In this document: one piece after another, positions 52,101 through 63,690 of the stretch
How positions within the stretch are numbered: the first letter of the stretch is position 1
How the letters are laid out: each line of letters begins with the position of its first letter
Source: Coniferiporia sulphurascens
Taxonomy: Eukaryota > Basidiomycota > Agaricomycetes > Hymenochaetales > Hymenochaetaceae
Length of the DNA stretch: 64,000 bases
Assembly: GCA_002794785.1 (NCBI GenBank)
Contig: NBBA01000011.1
Span: 1,550,001 to 1,614,000 of the forward strand
Direction of reading: 5' to 3'
The notes under the pieces: model-generated
Told to the model about the DNA's origin: nothing
The model's input: the letters and a program-made list of their open reading frames with translations, nothing else
Databases searched by the model: none
Program-made: the position numbers and the translations under genes

Positions 52101-52923
52101 CACTCCTACCCCCTATCTCAGCAAAGTCCATAGATACGACGCGTCTCGCGCTTCTACAGCATCAGACCCAGCTTCAGCAGCTCCAGCTCTTGCAGCAGAT
52201 GCAAAATGCAGCGTCAAGACCGGAGTGGCAAAGTATCGATTCGAACTATGCCATAAATAATCACGCCCATGTTCAGTCCCAGGCGCTCATGCCTTCTGTT
52301 GATATTTTTACGACCCAGATGAACAGCCGTCAGGCTCAGGGTGGCGAAGGCCGTCACTTGGTGCAGCCGACTTCCAGAGATCAGCAATTATCTCATGCGC
52401 ACATCCAGCGTCATGCACGGCCATGTAGTAAGAGCGGCATGTCGGATCTTTCGATAACAACGGCCCCTCAACCCCCTAGCGCAGAGCAATACCGCGGGCG
52501 CCGTGCTGGTAACGAGGACTATCTAGCTCGCCATGAACATCAACGCGTGGCGAATCAGCATCCAACTTTGGTATGGTCTCGAGTACACCTCTACCCCTGA
52601 TTGACACTTATGATTTGATCCAGCGCCACTATGCATCTGGATATGCTCCCTCACAGCCTGTCCGTCTAGGCGTTGATCATCCCGAGGAGTTGATGGTTGG
52701 CGCTGGTCGCCGGCATGTCAGCATTCTTGAAGAGGGTGAGATCGTGACCGTCTCTCCTGCTCTGACGTACGCGTCCCGTACGCCGTCGACACTTAGCCCC
52801 GCTACACCGCTTTTCAATACATTCGGCACTCCGGCGTCTGCTCCGGCGGCAGTACCCCTGGGAAAAACGGGCGCTCGAGAGCGCGAACATCACCGAACGT
52901 ATAGGAACGAATTTCGCCAATGA
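49114..52923 (+). CDS. Two-RRM RNA-binding protein (RBMS/MSSP-like)
   Basis: A large multi-exon gene of roughly 1,000 residues. It starts MSGDNDPNQNTVHSLAPYPP and has a long S/P/T-rich disordered N-terminal half. RRM1 (about 50510-50780) has RNP2 NVYINGLP and RNP1 KMSGYGFVLF, the latter split by an intron. RRM2 (about 51130-51560) reads TNLYMEGLPLTIDDV, then after an intron SLAALVSPHKIVSSRFFQTK, RMIAFV|RLENRPAAEEVIERLH and CRISVRFADSNEQRELR. After another intron come RAERLARGEEEDVGDATRLS and a Q/L/H-rich C-terminal region with LQQLQLLQQMQNAA. The last exon ends YRNEFRQ at 52923. This arrangement matches fungal RBMS-type single-strand RNA/DNA-binding proteins, probably cytoplasmic regulators of mRNA. 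The internal stop-containing stretches are introns with consensus borders. Confidence 0.82.
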
Positions 52924-53756
52924 ATCACTAGAAACTTACTCTGCGACTCCTTGGGCATGAACAGTCCAGATTTTTAACATGTCAACAAGTCTCCTTCCGC
53001 AACGACGGTGCCCAATGGTAATCAAATTGCTTCATTCGGTTCTTCTCATCGGCCCGGATCTCTCGGTTATGCCAAGCCAATCACGTCTTCTAATTTCCAT
53101 CAGCTTTCGGCGCTTCGACCCTTGGCAATTCCAAGTCTATTTTTGCTCTCTGTTCGCTTTAAATGAGGCACCGGTGTTCTATTTCTTTTTTGCGATTAAG
53201 CATCGTGTGTGGCTCAGTCTGAATTGTCATTGTGACGCGGCACTGCACTGTACTTTTGTATTCATCTATTCATCTCCCGACTTGAGCGACACCGATCACC
53301 GATAACGACGTTTTTGTGGAAACGAAGACGCGCGATGACCCGCGAATCATTGCTACCACCCCCATGTATTTTAGATATTGTGTTTCCCACAGAGTACCAA
53401 AGCTGTATCCGCAGAAGAAATGGAAATACTGTAATAAAAATGAGGCTGTGGATATGAGGAGGACAGGGGCAAGGGGAGAGGGGCTAGAGCGCCGAGACCC
53501 GGCAGCCTCGACCCTGGACGGTGGATTGCCAGCAGGGATAAGATTACGTAGGCGGGGCACTGGCGTTTACGTAACGTGCGCGATGGGCGCCAGATTCCAG
53601 AAGAGCAAGGGATCTGCTCGCGGTCAGGCTTCGCACTTGTTGGTTCTGCTCTCGCTTCGGGATCCCGGCGCCGTATTATGTCGCATGGCCCTCCGTCGTA
53701 CCTCTCCTCTCTTTCCTTTCCTCCTACCCCCACCGCCTGCATGACACTATCCGCCT
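52924..53756. other. Intergenic region
   Basis: 3' flank of the RRM gene and 5' flank of the second DUF6533 gene. Open frames on both strands at 53316-53744 overlap each other and lack recognisable content. Confidence 0.45.
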
Positions 53757-56137
53757 ATGAAACTGGCCATCTCCGATGCGGCCTCCCAGCCTGTCAATGA
53801 GTCTCTCGACAGCCTCGTAACCCAAGTGTCTGTACCTTTCTTTCTCTTCCCACTCCTTTCCTTTCCTACTCATCTTGACCGACGTGCAGTAACGTCAACT
53901 ATTACGCATCCCTCGTCGCATTTGGTCCGTACCTCTCATCTGCTCTCGCAACACCTCGAGCTCGGCTGATTTTTATCTGCCACCCGACACAGCGATCTTG
54001 TATTACGACTTTCTCTTGACATTCAAGGACGAATATCGCTTCTTCTGGGGCAGGAAATTCAACTCCGTCACCGTTCTCTTCTTTCTCAACCGCTACCTGT
54101 CTCTGCTCGGGAACATCCCTGTCATCCTCCAGAGCTTCAGGAATTGGAACCCTAATGTACGTTTCGCGACTAGGCGTGGTGTGTGGAGTTGGGGCGCTGA
54201 GTTTGGTCCTTTCCTTGCCTTCTCGCGCGTGTTCATAGGAGTGCGTACAATCTCCTTTTAGGCGTGCACGACCGATGCTGATGCGCGGAGCAACTTCTTT
54301 TTCTTTTCTAGGTGCGACTCGCTACAAAAGTACCACCAATTCTTCTCAGTCATAGTCCAGATCATCGTCGGGAGTACGTTCTACCTCCTCGGAGTGCGTT
54401 TATTTTTGTTGTCTAACCCCTGTCCTGATTCCGCCTTTCGCCATCTTCTCCCTTTGTACCCCCGCCTCACCTCGCTTCGCAATCATCTCCGCGTCCATCT
54501 CGTGTTGGCTCGCGCCCCCCGCCCTGAACAGTCATAGTGATCTTGCGTACCTACGCGCTGTATGAACGCAACCGCAAGATAGGGCTTACTATGACCTTTG
54601 CCGCGTTCGTTGTCATCTGTGTCGGCGTGGTGAGTGTTGTTATCTTTGTTTAGTCTGGGCTGAGTTTGATGAGCTTTGACTGATCTTCGGTGCTTCTCTT
54701 CTTGATTGCTGATGTCTGGTTTGAGGATGCAGTGGTCTATACTTGGGCACTCAGCTACCGTCGTGTTGCCGTACGATCTGTCGTTTATGCTGGGCTGCCA
54801 CTCTCTGATCTCACATGAAACGTGCGCTGCTTTTTCCTCTTCGATTTTCTTCTATCGCCTGGGCTAGTGTTTCTGATTGATCTTGCGGGATTTAAATTTC
54901 AGTGGGCTTCGTAAGTACCTATTTCCGAAGAAAGGATTCAGAAGTTGACCAGTTCGACGGAACAGGACTGTCCGGTGCTTGGGGGGGCCTAATGCTCTTT
55001 GACTCAGTCATCTTCGTGCTTACGTTTTACAAGGCTATCCGCATATGGAGGATGGGCACTCGTCGGCTGACCCACGTTCTTCTACGTGATGGTGCGTATC
55101 TCCGCGACTTTCAATGACTAAGAGCATGGTAATTGAGCAACGGCTAAAATTATAGGAACGATCTACTATCTGTAAGAGCGATTGCTTTACTCTACCACGT
55201 AGTTTCTACGAGGCGAATACTCATTTAAACGCGCCCGATCGATTGGCGTTTTGCAGCGTCTTGGCGATGGCAAACCTTTCGAATATTCTCACGTTCGTGG
55301 TGAGTTGTCTTCCTCCTTCGCTTTTTTCCCTGATTCCGGTGCCTCGTGTGCTGATCGAATATATACGTACCTAGCTCGGAGAGGTGTGTCTTGTTTTATG
55401 CATCGGAAAGTCCCGTCGTCTCACGCGTGAGGGGTATTGCATAGCCTCTCATCAGAGGTGTCAGCACGACGTTCGCGAACGCGTTAGTTCATTTTCCTCC
55501 CATGAGCCCCCTGCTTACTAATTTATTTACTTCTATTCCCCCCTTTTCCCAATGAAACGGACGCAGCGTGTCAGTGACGATGGTCTCGCGGCTGATGCTG
55601 AACTTGCAAAACCCGGCGCTCTTCGGAGCGTATTATCACAGCAGCACGGGCGCAACGGACACGAACCTAGGTCCGTTCGTTACTACGATTTTCGGTCGCG
55701 GTAGCTCTGGGTTCGCGTCTGGTTCAGGTTCAGGCTCGGGTTATGTATATAGTTCTAGACACGGTGCAGAGACGGGGACAGGGACGGGAGCGTGGACGGG
55801 CGAGGAGGAGATGTATGATGATAATGAGGAGGAGGACAGTGTCACGCAACGGCGTGGGGCGCTCTGGTATGACCGGGCGTGGGTGACAGGTTCGCGCTCT
55901 GCTACGGGTACAGGCACGGGGACGCGCCGCGGGGTGGATGTGGAGATTGAAGAGGATCTTGGTGAGTACGCGAGCTGTTTTATTTCTTTTCTTTTTGTGC
56001 TTGCGTCTACCGCAAGTTAGAGTTATATTGACTGAGAGATGCGCGCGGTGGTCGTGACATTTCCCTTATTTACAGAGCTCACCCAGTTCTCCCCCGGTGG
56101 CGGCGCGCCTGCAGAAGAGAGTCGCGACTGGGGATGA
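53757..56137 (+). CDS. DUF6533-type multi-pass membrane protein (copy 2)
   Basis: The gene is split into many exons. The start is uncertain. ATG 53757 gives MKLAISDAASQPVNESLDSL, but the first intron phase is not resolved. VNYYASLVAFA then joins in phase across an intron to ILYYDFLLTFKDEYRFFWGR, the DUF6533 signature, and VTVLFFLNRYLSLLGNIPVI. Later exons give KYHQFFSVIVQIIVG, VIVILRTYALYERNRKIGL, AWGGLMLFDSVIFVLTFYKA, VLRDG-type LLRDGTIYYL, SVLAMANLSNILTFV, and SVSVTMVSRLMLNLQNPALF. A low-complexity G/S/T- and acid-rich cytoplasmic tail ends SPGGGAPAEESRDWG at 56137. About seven helices are expected. The function of the family is unknown. Exon order matches the minus-strand copy at 2026-4526. 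Confidence 0.8.
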
Positions 56138-57131
56138 CCATCCGACGAAGTAAGAACAATGAAACGCAACCAAAATCGAAAAGCAAAAAAGACTCCCCGA
56201 AGTAAAAAATCAAGCTGGCAGGGAGATAGATTACGCGGATAAAGAACAAACTTTCTCTTTTTCCCCCCTGCTTGGTCCTTCTTTACGCCTTTTTTAAGCT
56301 TTGCTTCCGCCTGTCTCTCCTGTTGTACGGCCCCTGTTCCTGTCTGGATTATTGTGTCCGTGTCCCGGTTCTTGAGTCTCGACTCCGATTCTGACTGTCA
56401 GCTGTAGCCATCTGTAGCACGTGATTTTTTATCTAGTCCCTTTTTTCAGTTTTCTATCTATTAGGGTATGTGATAGTGGACGGGGTGTCGGCGGGCCGTA
56501 TGGGTGGGACATGACGAGATGTTGTGGAAGTGGAAAGTAGGAGATGAAATATTTGTACACTTTACACGACCCTGGAGGCTGACCTCGGCTTACGTATTGT
56601 TAATGGCTCTTGATGTCTTTTTTCTTTTGGTTCTCTTCGAGCTACTTCTCTCTTTTTTTTGTTTGTCTCTTTTGCTATTGCGCGCACATGCGCACAGACA
56701 CACTGGTACCGGTACCTACTTACTCGCTGACACTTGGCGTTAACCCTCTTTTTCTTCTGTCTTACTTTTTACTTTTGTGCTTCGTTTGTATGTCCCTTGG
56801 TAGACCTGGGGTGGATTTTTGAGGTTGTGTTGTGTTGTGCCGTGTTGTGTTGAGATAAGGAATAAAAGATATGGGTCTTGCCATCTTGGTAGCCTAGTTC
56901 CGGATTGGTCGGTTCTTGAGCTGGGTAATCGCCTTCAAGCGCTGTTATATTCCAAACACTGGAGGACTTCGCCCTCCAATTACAACCAGAGATCGAATTA
57001 CTCAATAACCCTGTACAAGCATGACGGTGGGAAGCGGCTTATCTGGTTTTGATCCCGTCTGCCTCACCGGGAGGAAAGAAAATAACATCGTCGAGTTTCG
57101 TCCCATCCTCAGCATCCCGAATTAAAAGCTT
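56138..57131. other. Intergenic region
   Basis: T-rich stretches and short frames only. No conserved coding is seen. Confidence 0.45.
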
Positions 57132-57571
57132 CTACGTGCAAAGTTTGGACATCTTCCATCCACTACAGAGAGGGAAAGCCTTCCCTCCGAAAATATTAAT
57201 GAAGTAAACTTGCAGAGGGCCCCCGACCTTGTGGCTGTCCGAAAGGAAAATAGTAACCCTCTGCCCGTCAGGATGGAACTGGGCGGCAGTATCGTTGAAT
57301 AGACTAGATGTGAACTGCTTTGCGCTGCCCGCGGCATCCACATCGGCAAGCCAGATCGCACTGGTGTTGTGCTCGCCAGACCTTTGAGCAGGTTCTACAG
57401 TGTAGAGCACTTCGATGCATCCGGGGAAAGTTTGATGCCATCCAAGTTGCTCCGACTCGGCCACTTTTCTCGGCGTGAAGTCAGATTCCCGATCACTAGT
57501 GAATTGAGGGAGTCTGGACTCCGGACGCCATTGATGATAATTATAATCCTTCGCAGGGAACAGTACGGTTT
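57132..57571 (-). pseudogene. S9-type peptidase N-terminal propeller fragment
   Basis: One open segment on the minus strand, entered through a CTTACAG acceptor at 57571. It reads TVLFPAKDYNYQWRPESRLP, VAESEQLGWHQTFPGCIEVL, NTSAIWLADVDAAG, and then SLFNDTAAQFHPDGQRVTIF with LSDSHKVGGPLQVYFINIFG. Repeated blades of the form FHPDG...FLSD...LQVYFINIFGG are typical of the beta-propeller that precedes the alpha/beta hydrolase domain in dipeptidyl or acylaminoacyl peptidases. No Ser-Asp-His catalytic domain is present within several kilobases. It is either a relic or a fragment left by rearrangement. The family assignment is moderate. Confidence 0.5.
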
Positions 57572-58319
57572 CTGTAAGTACTGTCGGTTAGTAAGTGCTA
57601 TCCTACGGGTGTATCCTGTGTTGTGCGTTCAGTGAACTTCAGAAAGCTGAGATTAAGAATCTCGCTTGGAAGTTGGTTGAATACCACACTCCGTATATAC
57701 CAATTAATGTTCTTTAAACTGCTTTTCTGCGTCGTCAGTGAAGAAACTTATCAGCTTTAGCTTTTTAAAGACACTACAGCGATATCAGCGCTGGCATAGG
57801 TAACATTAGCGCTGAGTTCAAGTAGTTTGACCGGTCACCACAGCCTGTCCTAGTAAGTATCCTCAGAGAAGAGCCCTGTTCTACGTTATCGTTCTAATAT
57901 GCACGGCCCAGGCTGCCAGTGGTATTAATTGTCTTAAAGTACACAGGAATAAATAGTCCACGGGAAAGCCTTACGCCGTGTCAGGGATGAACTGTATATG
58001 GGGGTTTATGTGGCTGCATAGCCATGTTAGAAGCATAGCAAATAGGATACTATGAAGATAGTAAGGGGGTGTAACAGCCTCACTGTATGTGGATGCCGTG
58101 CTGACTGATTCCTACCGAGTAAAAATGGACAGGGACGTACTTGTAGCACCCGAAAATGTAATTTTTAAATCCATGCGCCCCCAAGAACGTTCCCGAGAAC
58201 CAGTAATCCCTGGCCAAGAAAAAGACATCCTAGGGCATATAAGTATCCTGCAGGCGCGGCAGACATCCCACTTCTCGTCAATCTACCTCCAGCAACTCCC
58301 CCCCCTTCCCCACCCCATC
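57572..58319. other. Intergenic region
   Basis: 5' flank of the third F-box/NTase-like gene. The frame of that gene extends upstream to 58089, but homology with genes A and B begins only after 58320, so this part is taken as leader. Confidence 0.45.
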
Positions 58320-60323
58320 ATGCCGGACGACATGGAGAGCTTGCCCTTGAGCGATAAAGAGAGCTGCCGCTTTACGGATATCATCGACAGAGACGCTATC
58401 TACGACTGTCTTTTCGGATACTGCTCACCAGCAACCATCTTCCGCTTGGGTAAAACGTGTCGACTTGCACGTCGCTCCGTACAGGACTACACTAGACGTG
58501 CTTTCGACGTTGATAAGTGCCTTTCGCGATTCTTTATTGATCCCCTTAGTTTTCGCATCCTCCAGGCGGAGACGCAGGCGGTCGTGTCTGGCTCTACGGC
58601 ACTGCAGTTCATGGTAGTGTTCTCAAGGGTCGGGTCGGGTCAGGGCATTTTTTGCCCGACCCTGACCCTGACCCGGGTCAGGAATCCCAGCTTGGGCTGA
58701 CCCCCGACCCGACCCCGGTTGGCCCGCTGCTGACCCGACCCGCAGTAACAACTGCAGTACAAAATTTTATTAGTACTAATGCTAATGCCGGGTAGTAGCA
58801 TTAATAATAACAACTAGTATTAATTCTAATGCCGATTAGTATTATTACTAATAACACTTTGTTAGAGTGTTGCACTGGTAACAGTGTCAATACATTGATG
58901 GCTAATGCTGGTTGCTAATTCTAGTACTAGTGTCAATACAAAAAACTGTACACTGGTGCTAGAGTTCTGATAGGACTAAGGCTAAATGCTGTCTTGACTT
59001 GAAGCCGAAGTATTTATGCTTTAGGGTAGGCTTCATTTTGTTCAGGGCCGGCAAAGTTTACTAAAAAGTGGGCATACTTCTACCCAATAAAGTCACGTGC
59101 CGGGTCGGGGTCGGCCAGGGTCGACCCCGGGTCAGGTAGGGTCGGGCTTTGCTGGCTGGAGCCGACCCCCGACCCGACCCACTTCTGACCCCCCTGACCC
59201 GACCCGCTGCTGGCCCGACCCGCGGGTCGGGTCAGGGGTCGACCCGGGGTCGGAGCGGGTCAGGCCCGACCTTTGAGAACACTAGTTCATGGACCGTACG
59301 CTGTATGAAGAGTCGGATCTGGATATCTACGTGCCCTTATCCCGGACCGCTGAAGTGTGCGAGTGGGTTGTGGCCTCCGGTGGCAAGGGATATACATACT
59401 TTGTTCCGGAAGCCCAGGACGATCGTACCATGACCTACGAAAACGCTTTGGAGCTTTTATCAAAGAAAAGCACTATCCTGAGCATGACCTCAATGGGCAT
59501 TGACCACCGGCAGTTCCTTTGGTCGCCAACACGGTATTGCTCGGCTAGATGGGTTTTGAACTTTCGTTCGACAACTCAGACCCCGGGTGTGGATCCTCTC
59601 CGTATACAAGTCATTGCTGCTGCACGCTCCCCTGCGGCTACTATTCTGAATTTTCATTCCAGTAAGTGCGTACATCAGCATTTCGAGGCTGCTTTCTGAC
59701 TTTTCGGCGTTTCCTCGGTCCTTTTACCCTCTTGCCGCGCACTGACAGCCGTCGTGCTGAATGCTATAACATACTGCGCCGCGTATTCCTTGTATCCCAA
59801 AGGGACATTTGTGGAAAGGCGTGGTCTCGTGTGCCGTGAATCTGACGTTGGACGTGAAGAGGCGATCACAAAATATGAGGGACGCGGTTGGGAGTTGGAG
59901 ACAGCGCCTATTAGCAATGAGGAGCGGGCTGACCTGAACTCGGCGTTCCACTTCGAAAACCGTTGGATCGGTGACAGGAAGACCTGGGTTATTCCCTTCG
60001 ATACGAGCAAAATTAATCAGCACATGAGCTTAAATCGTGGATCATTCACTCTCCCGCTCTCGTCTTTGATTGACCCCTTTACCTTGAATAGCTTCAGCGT
60101 AGAGGAAGGACCTATTGATACCTCTTTTGTGACGGCCTTCTCACTACTCAAGCCCTTCTTCTTTGAGCATTTTTATACTGCTTCTTATGAGTTCGCTGTC
60201 ACGTTACAGCCTTGGTTCACCATGATACGTAGAATGGGTATAATGAGTTGGAATAGTCCGTTTGGGGGACGAAAGTATGTCCCTTCCAGTCTTGACCGCG
60301 GTGTTGAGGCAAAAGACGTTTAA
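58320..60323 (+). CDS. F-box-like / nucleotidyltransferase-like protein C, interrupted by a MITE
   Basis: A third paralogue of genes A and B. The start MPDDMESLPLSDKE is chosen by position relative to them. The F-box-like block is IYDCLFGYCSPATIFRLGKT, and the NTase-like motif begins VSGSTALQFM (to 58613). A 670-bp transposon follows, then coding resumes at 59286 with FMDRTLYEESDLDIYVPL. A normal phase-1 intron (59662-59748) precedes VVLNAITYCAAYSLYPKGTF, WIGDRKTWVIPFDTSK and the C-terminus ending at 60323. If the transposon is spliced as an intron (58614-59285), the product is 414 residues with only two extra residues, FM, compared with its paralogues. If it is not spliced, translation stops at about 58700, before the DxD. 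No other lesion is seen. Confidence 0.7.
58607..58614. repeat. Left 8-bp target-site duplication
   Basis: GTTCATGG, identical to 59285-59292. Its final G forms the G of a GT donor with the first base of the element. Confidence 0.9.
58615..59284. mobile_element. hAT-type MITE inside a coding exon
   Basis: A 670-bp non-autonomous element. The ends are inverted repeats: left TAGTGTTCTCAAGGGTCGGG; right, read inward on the other strand, TAGTGTTCTCAAAGGTCGGG (one mismatch in 20). It is flanked by a perfect 8-bp target-site duplication, the hallmark of hAT transposons. The subterminal zones hold many GGGTCGGG/CCCGACCC motifs in both orientations and can fold back; the centre is AT-rich. There is no transposase frame. 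The ends create GT...AG splice dinucleotides with the flanking duplications. Confidence 0.9.
59285..59292. repeat. Right 8-bp target-site duplication
   Basis: GTTCATGG. Its first G completes an AG acceptor with the last base of the element. Confidence 0.9.
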
Positions 60324-62825
60324 CGCAAACAATTGCACAGGTTCGATCGGTTTCTCGTGAAATGGAAGGGGGAATTCATTAAGGATTCCACGCGGTAGCC
60401 GTAAGCAATATGATGGCGTCCTGTCAGAACGCGAAGGGCTAAAAGGGAGTCCATTATTAACGGGAAAACCAGAGAATACGAATCTCACAATTTCCAATAA
60501 AACTTTCTTTCTCTTGTTATCCGGCGTCATGGAGCTCGTCCATGTGCTTTGAATACTCCCCTTCTGTTGGTGTGGGTCAGGTTGTTTCGACAAGCACTGG
60601 CACAGTTTAAAGTGACGCTTTCGGTGAAGTTATCGGTGCTTGAAAGTGGGCCATTGACACCGTTTGACTATCTGTGTCTATACCATATATTCATCATGTG
60701 CATCAAACCTACTAAGTCCCATTCGCGCCGCGTGAACTTTCGACATACTGCGACCTCGATCGGTCGCTGTGCGTATAGGTGCAGAGGATGGAAGCCAACA
60801 GTGAGATCAGCCTAGGAAGGAGCCTGTTGACTTCAATTAGAAATCCTAGAGTTCATGTTCTAATTCGCCTGGCTGTACATATAAAATTTGTTGGAAATAA
60901 GCCATGTTTCTTCGGTGCTGCACGATCCCGGGATTCCCGGCAAGATACCCACATGGACATAGACAATTGGCGGCCGCGTCGAACTTGTTTTGCTTTCAAC
61001 CCAGGAGCGTCGTATCTTTACGTGCATATATAGCAGAAAATTTGGATAAAGTGGAGATTCCTTAGAGCAATGATGGAAATTGCAAACGAGGAATACAGTC
61101 AATCACCAGTCAATGGGACAGCACCAGTCAGTGAGACACTGGGCTAGAGAGTGCTATATCCATCCGATTTTCCTCATTATTTTTTCATTTTGCAACCAAA
61201 TGTGTACCTCTGGCCTTGAATAGAGTAAAGCAACCTAATTGAATGAGAAATGAGCAAGAAAAAGCGAAATCACCCATAAAATCCTTAAAATGGAGATTTA
61301 CCAAAAATGGTTAGCAAAACATAAAATCCAAAATATTATACATAGTCAACCCAATTCTACTGGGTTTCATCACAGCACAAAGCAGTAGCAGTTCAAAAAA
61401 ATAATCATTGTGATCAAAGAGGAAATGGTGGAGAAAAGGCCAAAATGAAAGGTGAGGGGCGGTTTCCCTGCCGCCACTGCAGATCATGTTCCTGTTTGGG
61501 AAATGAAAATTTGTCATCGCTTAACCTTTCCTTCCGTGTGTGGTAATCATTAATATTCATTTTGAAATATCGTGGGAACAGCCTGTCCCATTGAGTGGTG
61601 CAGGCTCAATTTCACCAGATTTTTCTTTTTAGCTATCTCTCTCTCAAATGTACTTTGTTTCCTCCCAAATTTTGTACAGTGATAGCCAGAATATAAATGA
61701 ACATGGATATATTTTTATTTTAAAAATATTTCTCACTGAACTGCGAGAATTAGCTTGTCTAGCTCCGGTGTCCCAATGACCGGTGATTGACTGTAGATCC
61801 TACGGCTTTGCCAGCAAGTTTCGGCACGTTCCGGTTCGGCAGCCAAAGAGCTACCTTTCTCTCTTTTTGCATTCGTTTCGGTCTGCAGTCTGCTTGCCAA
61901 ACATCCATGGAAACGTTCTCTTTTTTGTTGGGTTTCGTGCGCAATGCGGTATTCACAAGCCCAGCTGTCTGCCTTCATGTTTCTCTCGTTCGTCTGGAGG
62001 ATGAACGCTCCACGCGGTCTGATGATTGTGAAGATTCAAGAAACTGCTAATGTGTACCACCCCCTCGGATGAGAATTCTCAAGAGCAGTCCGTGGTTCAG
62101 CTGAGCTCTTCTCCGCCGTCGTCCCGAACATAGTGCCTGCTCATGTGTCGCTTCGCGATTGCTATCCAGCTTTTTCGATGCTTTGCGGACGCACATTTAC
62201 CGTGTGCACGCTTTTCATGACGGAGCTTGGGTCATGGTTCGCGCATCGATAGCAGGATCAGGTCTTCGGATGGGATAGAGAACCTCGCAAGGTTGCCTCC
62301 CCTCGTTCGCGGTGACTCGCTATTGCACAAAATTAGTGAACCTGTCGAAGTTCGCGTCGACTGTTCTCTGCACGCCGATATCTACCCGCAATGTTCGACT
62401 ATGATAAGCAGGCGTCTTAAAATCGAGGCTTCGCCCTATATGTCAAAAATCGGCTTTTAAATGCTCCCTTGTCTAAGCGTTTGCCTCGCTTAGGTTGGAA
62501 TTAAGGAAAGGGTGTCGATGCAAGGTTGAAGGACACACGTTCAACAAGGATGTAGCCCGACGTTACGGAGATTAAGTATTAAAACTGGTGTAATCAGGTG
62601 ACTCTGATGGCTGCGATACAGATTTCGGCAGATTGACGCGCGCAGCTCAGCATAAAACTTGTTGCAAGAAGGCAAGTAAAGCCCTGGTCTGTCTGCGCTG
62701 TTTGCTGATCACTACTTCATCGTGTTAGCGCTACAAATGCACCCTGCCGAGCTCGCAGGTAACCCGACTAGTTCTCTTTTCTCGAGTTATGTCTCTAAGT
62801 CTGTGTACACTTTTTTTTCGATGAA
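60324..62825. other. Gene-poor right flank
   Basis: AT-rich, short frames only. I found no conserved domain, RNA gene or repeat with clear borders. Confidence 0.4.
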
Positions 62826-63690
62826 GTGAGTTCATCACCCGCCATCAGTATCCTCGAAAGCACCAGTGGATCTACCGGGACATCAACGCTAATGAAATTG
62901 AGTGCCTACGATGAATGTGCTCAAGATCTCGAGACCCGCCGCAAAGAGAGTCTAGAGAACGCCCGCAATATGTCCGAGAGCATAGAAGCCATCAGAGGGA
63001 ACTTCAAAGCCGTCCGAGGATACTAGAAGACTTTGCATGCTGACCTTGACAAGGAGGCAATTAGCAGATATTATGCAAGATGGAGGGAACTAGACAGGGC
63101 GAGTCCGTTGCTTGTCGAACGTTACGTTCAATTTACTTTTCTTGCTTCTTTTTGATAAAGACCTTTGAAATAATTGTGTTGGAGACAAATCGGTTGGCGT
63201 CGAAAGGTGCTCGACGGATAAAAGGTTGGTTTCGTACGGTCTTCCCTCGTATTTGGACCCCATATACGAAATCGATGCTTATGAAAGTTCTGGTTTCCAG
63301 ACTTTTCCACTGATTTTTGCGACTTCATCGGAAACAAGTATAGCACTGTGTCGGCCGAAGACAAAGAACAAGAACTAGAACGATTTAAGAACGTAAACAT
63401 CAGCGCTGCGCTGTAAGGTTGTGATGACAAGTCAAACGCTTTAGGACCTCTTCTCGGAGAAAACGTCACTTTTCGGCCCCGAGTCGAAAAACCTATGCGA
63501 GCTAATGGGCAAAATAAATGGCTTGCACAAGGACGTTCAAAACTTCGGATTCGAAATTACGACTTCTGGCTTTTCGAATAAGCAGAAGGCGATCGAAGAT
63601 ATTGAGAACTTGGATAAAAATCTTAGACGGTACGTGCCTGATCTGTTTCAATAATCTATAAACTGACTGATTTATTTCCTTTAGAATGAA
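62826..63690 (+). pseudogene. Coiled-coil gene remnant
   Basis: Helical coding segments follow one another: SAYDECAQDLETRRKESLEN and SESIEAIRGNFKAVRGY, a TAG at 63024-63026, then in the same frame KTLHADLDKEAISRYYARWR. Further on are NKYSTVSAEDKEQELERFKN (about 63330-63400) and FGPESKNLCELMGKINGLHK with AIEDIENLDKNLR (about 63450-63630), the last ending at a GTACGT donor. The pieces look like one heptad-rich protein of unknown function. The stop and the lack of phase-consistent introns between pieces suggest decay, although an unresolved intron pattern is possible. Confidence 0.4.

Noticed and set aside
58089..58700. 203-codon frame treated as a complete gene
   Set aside because: Its first 77 codons have no counterpart in the paralogues, and its end is transposon sequence; the real gene runs 58320-60323 around the insertion.
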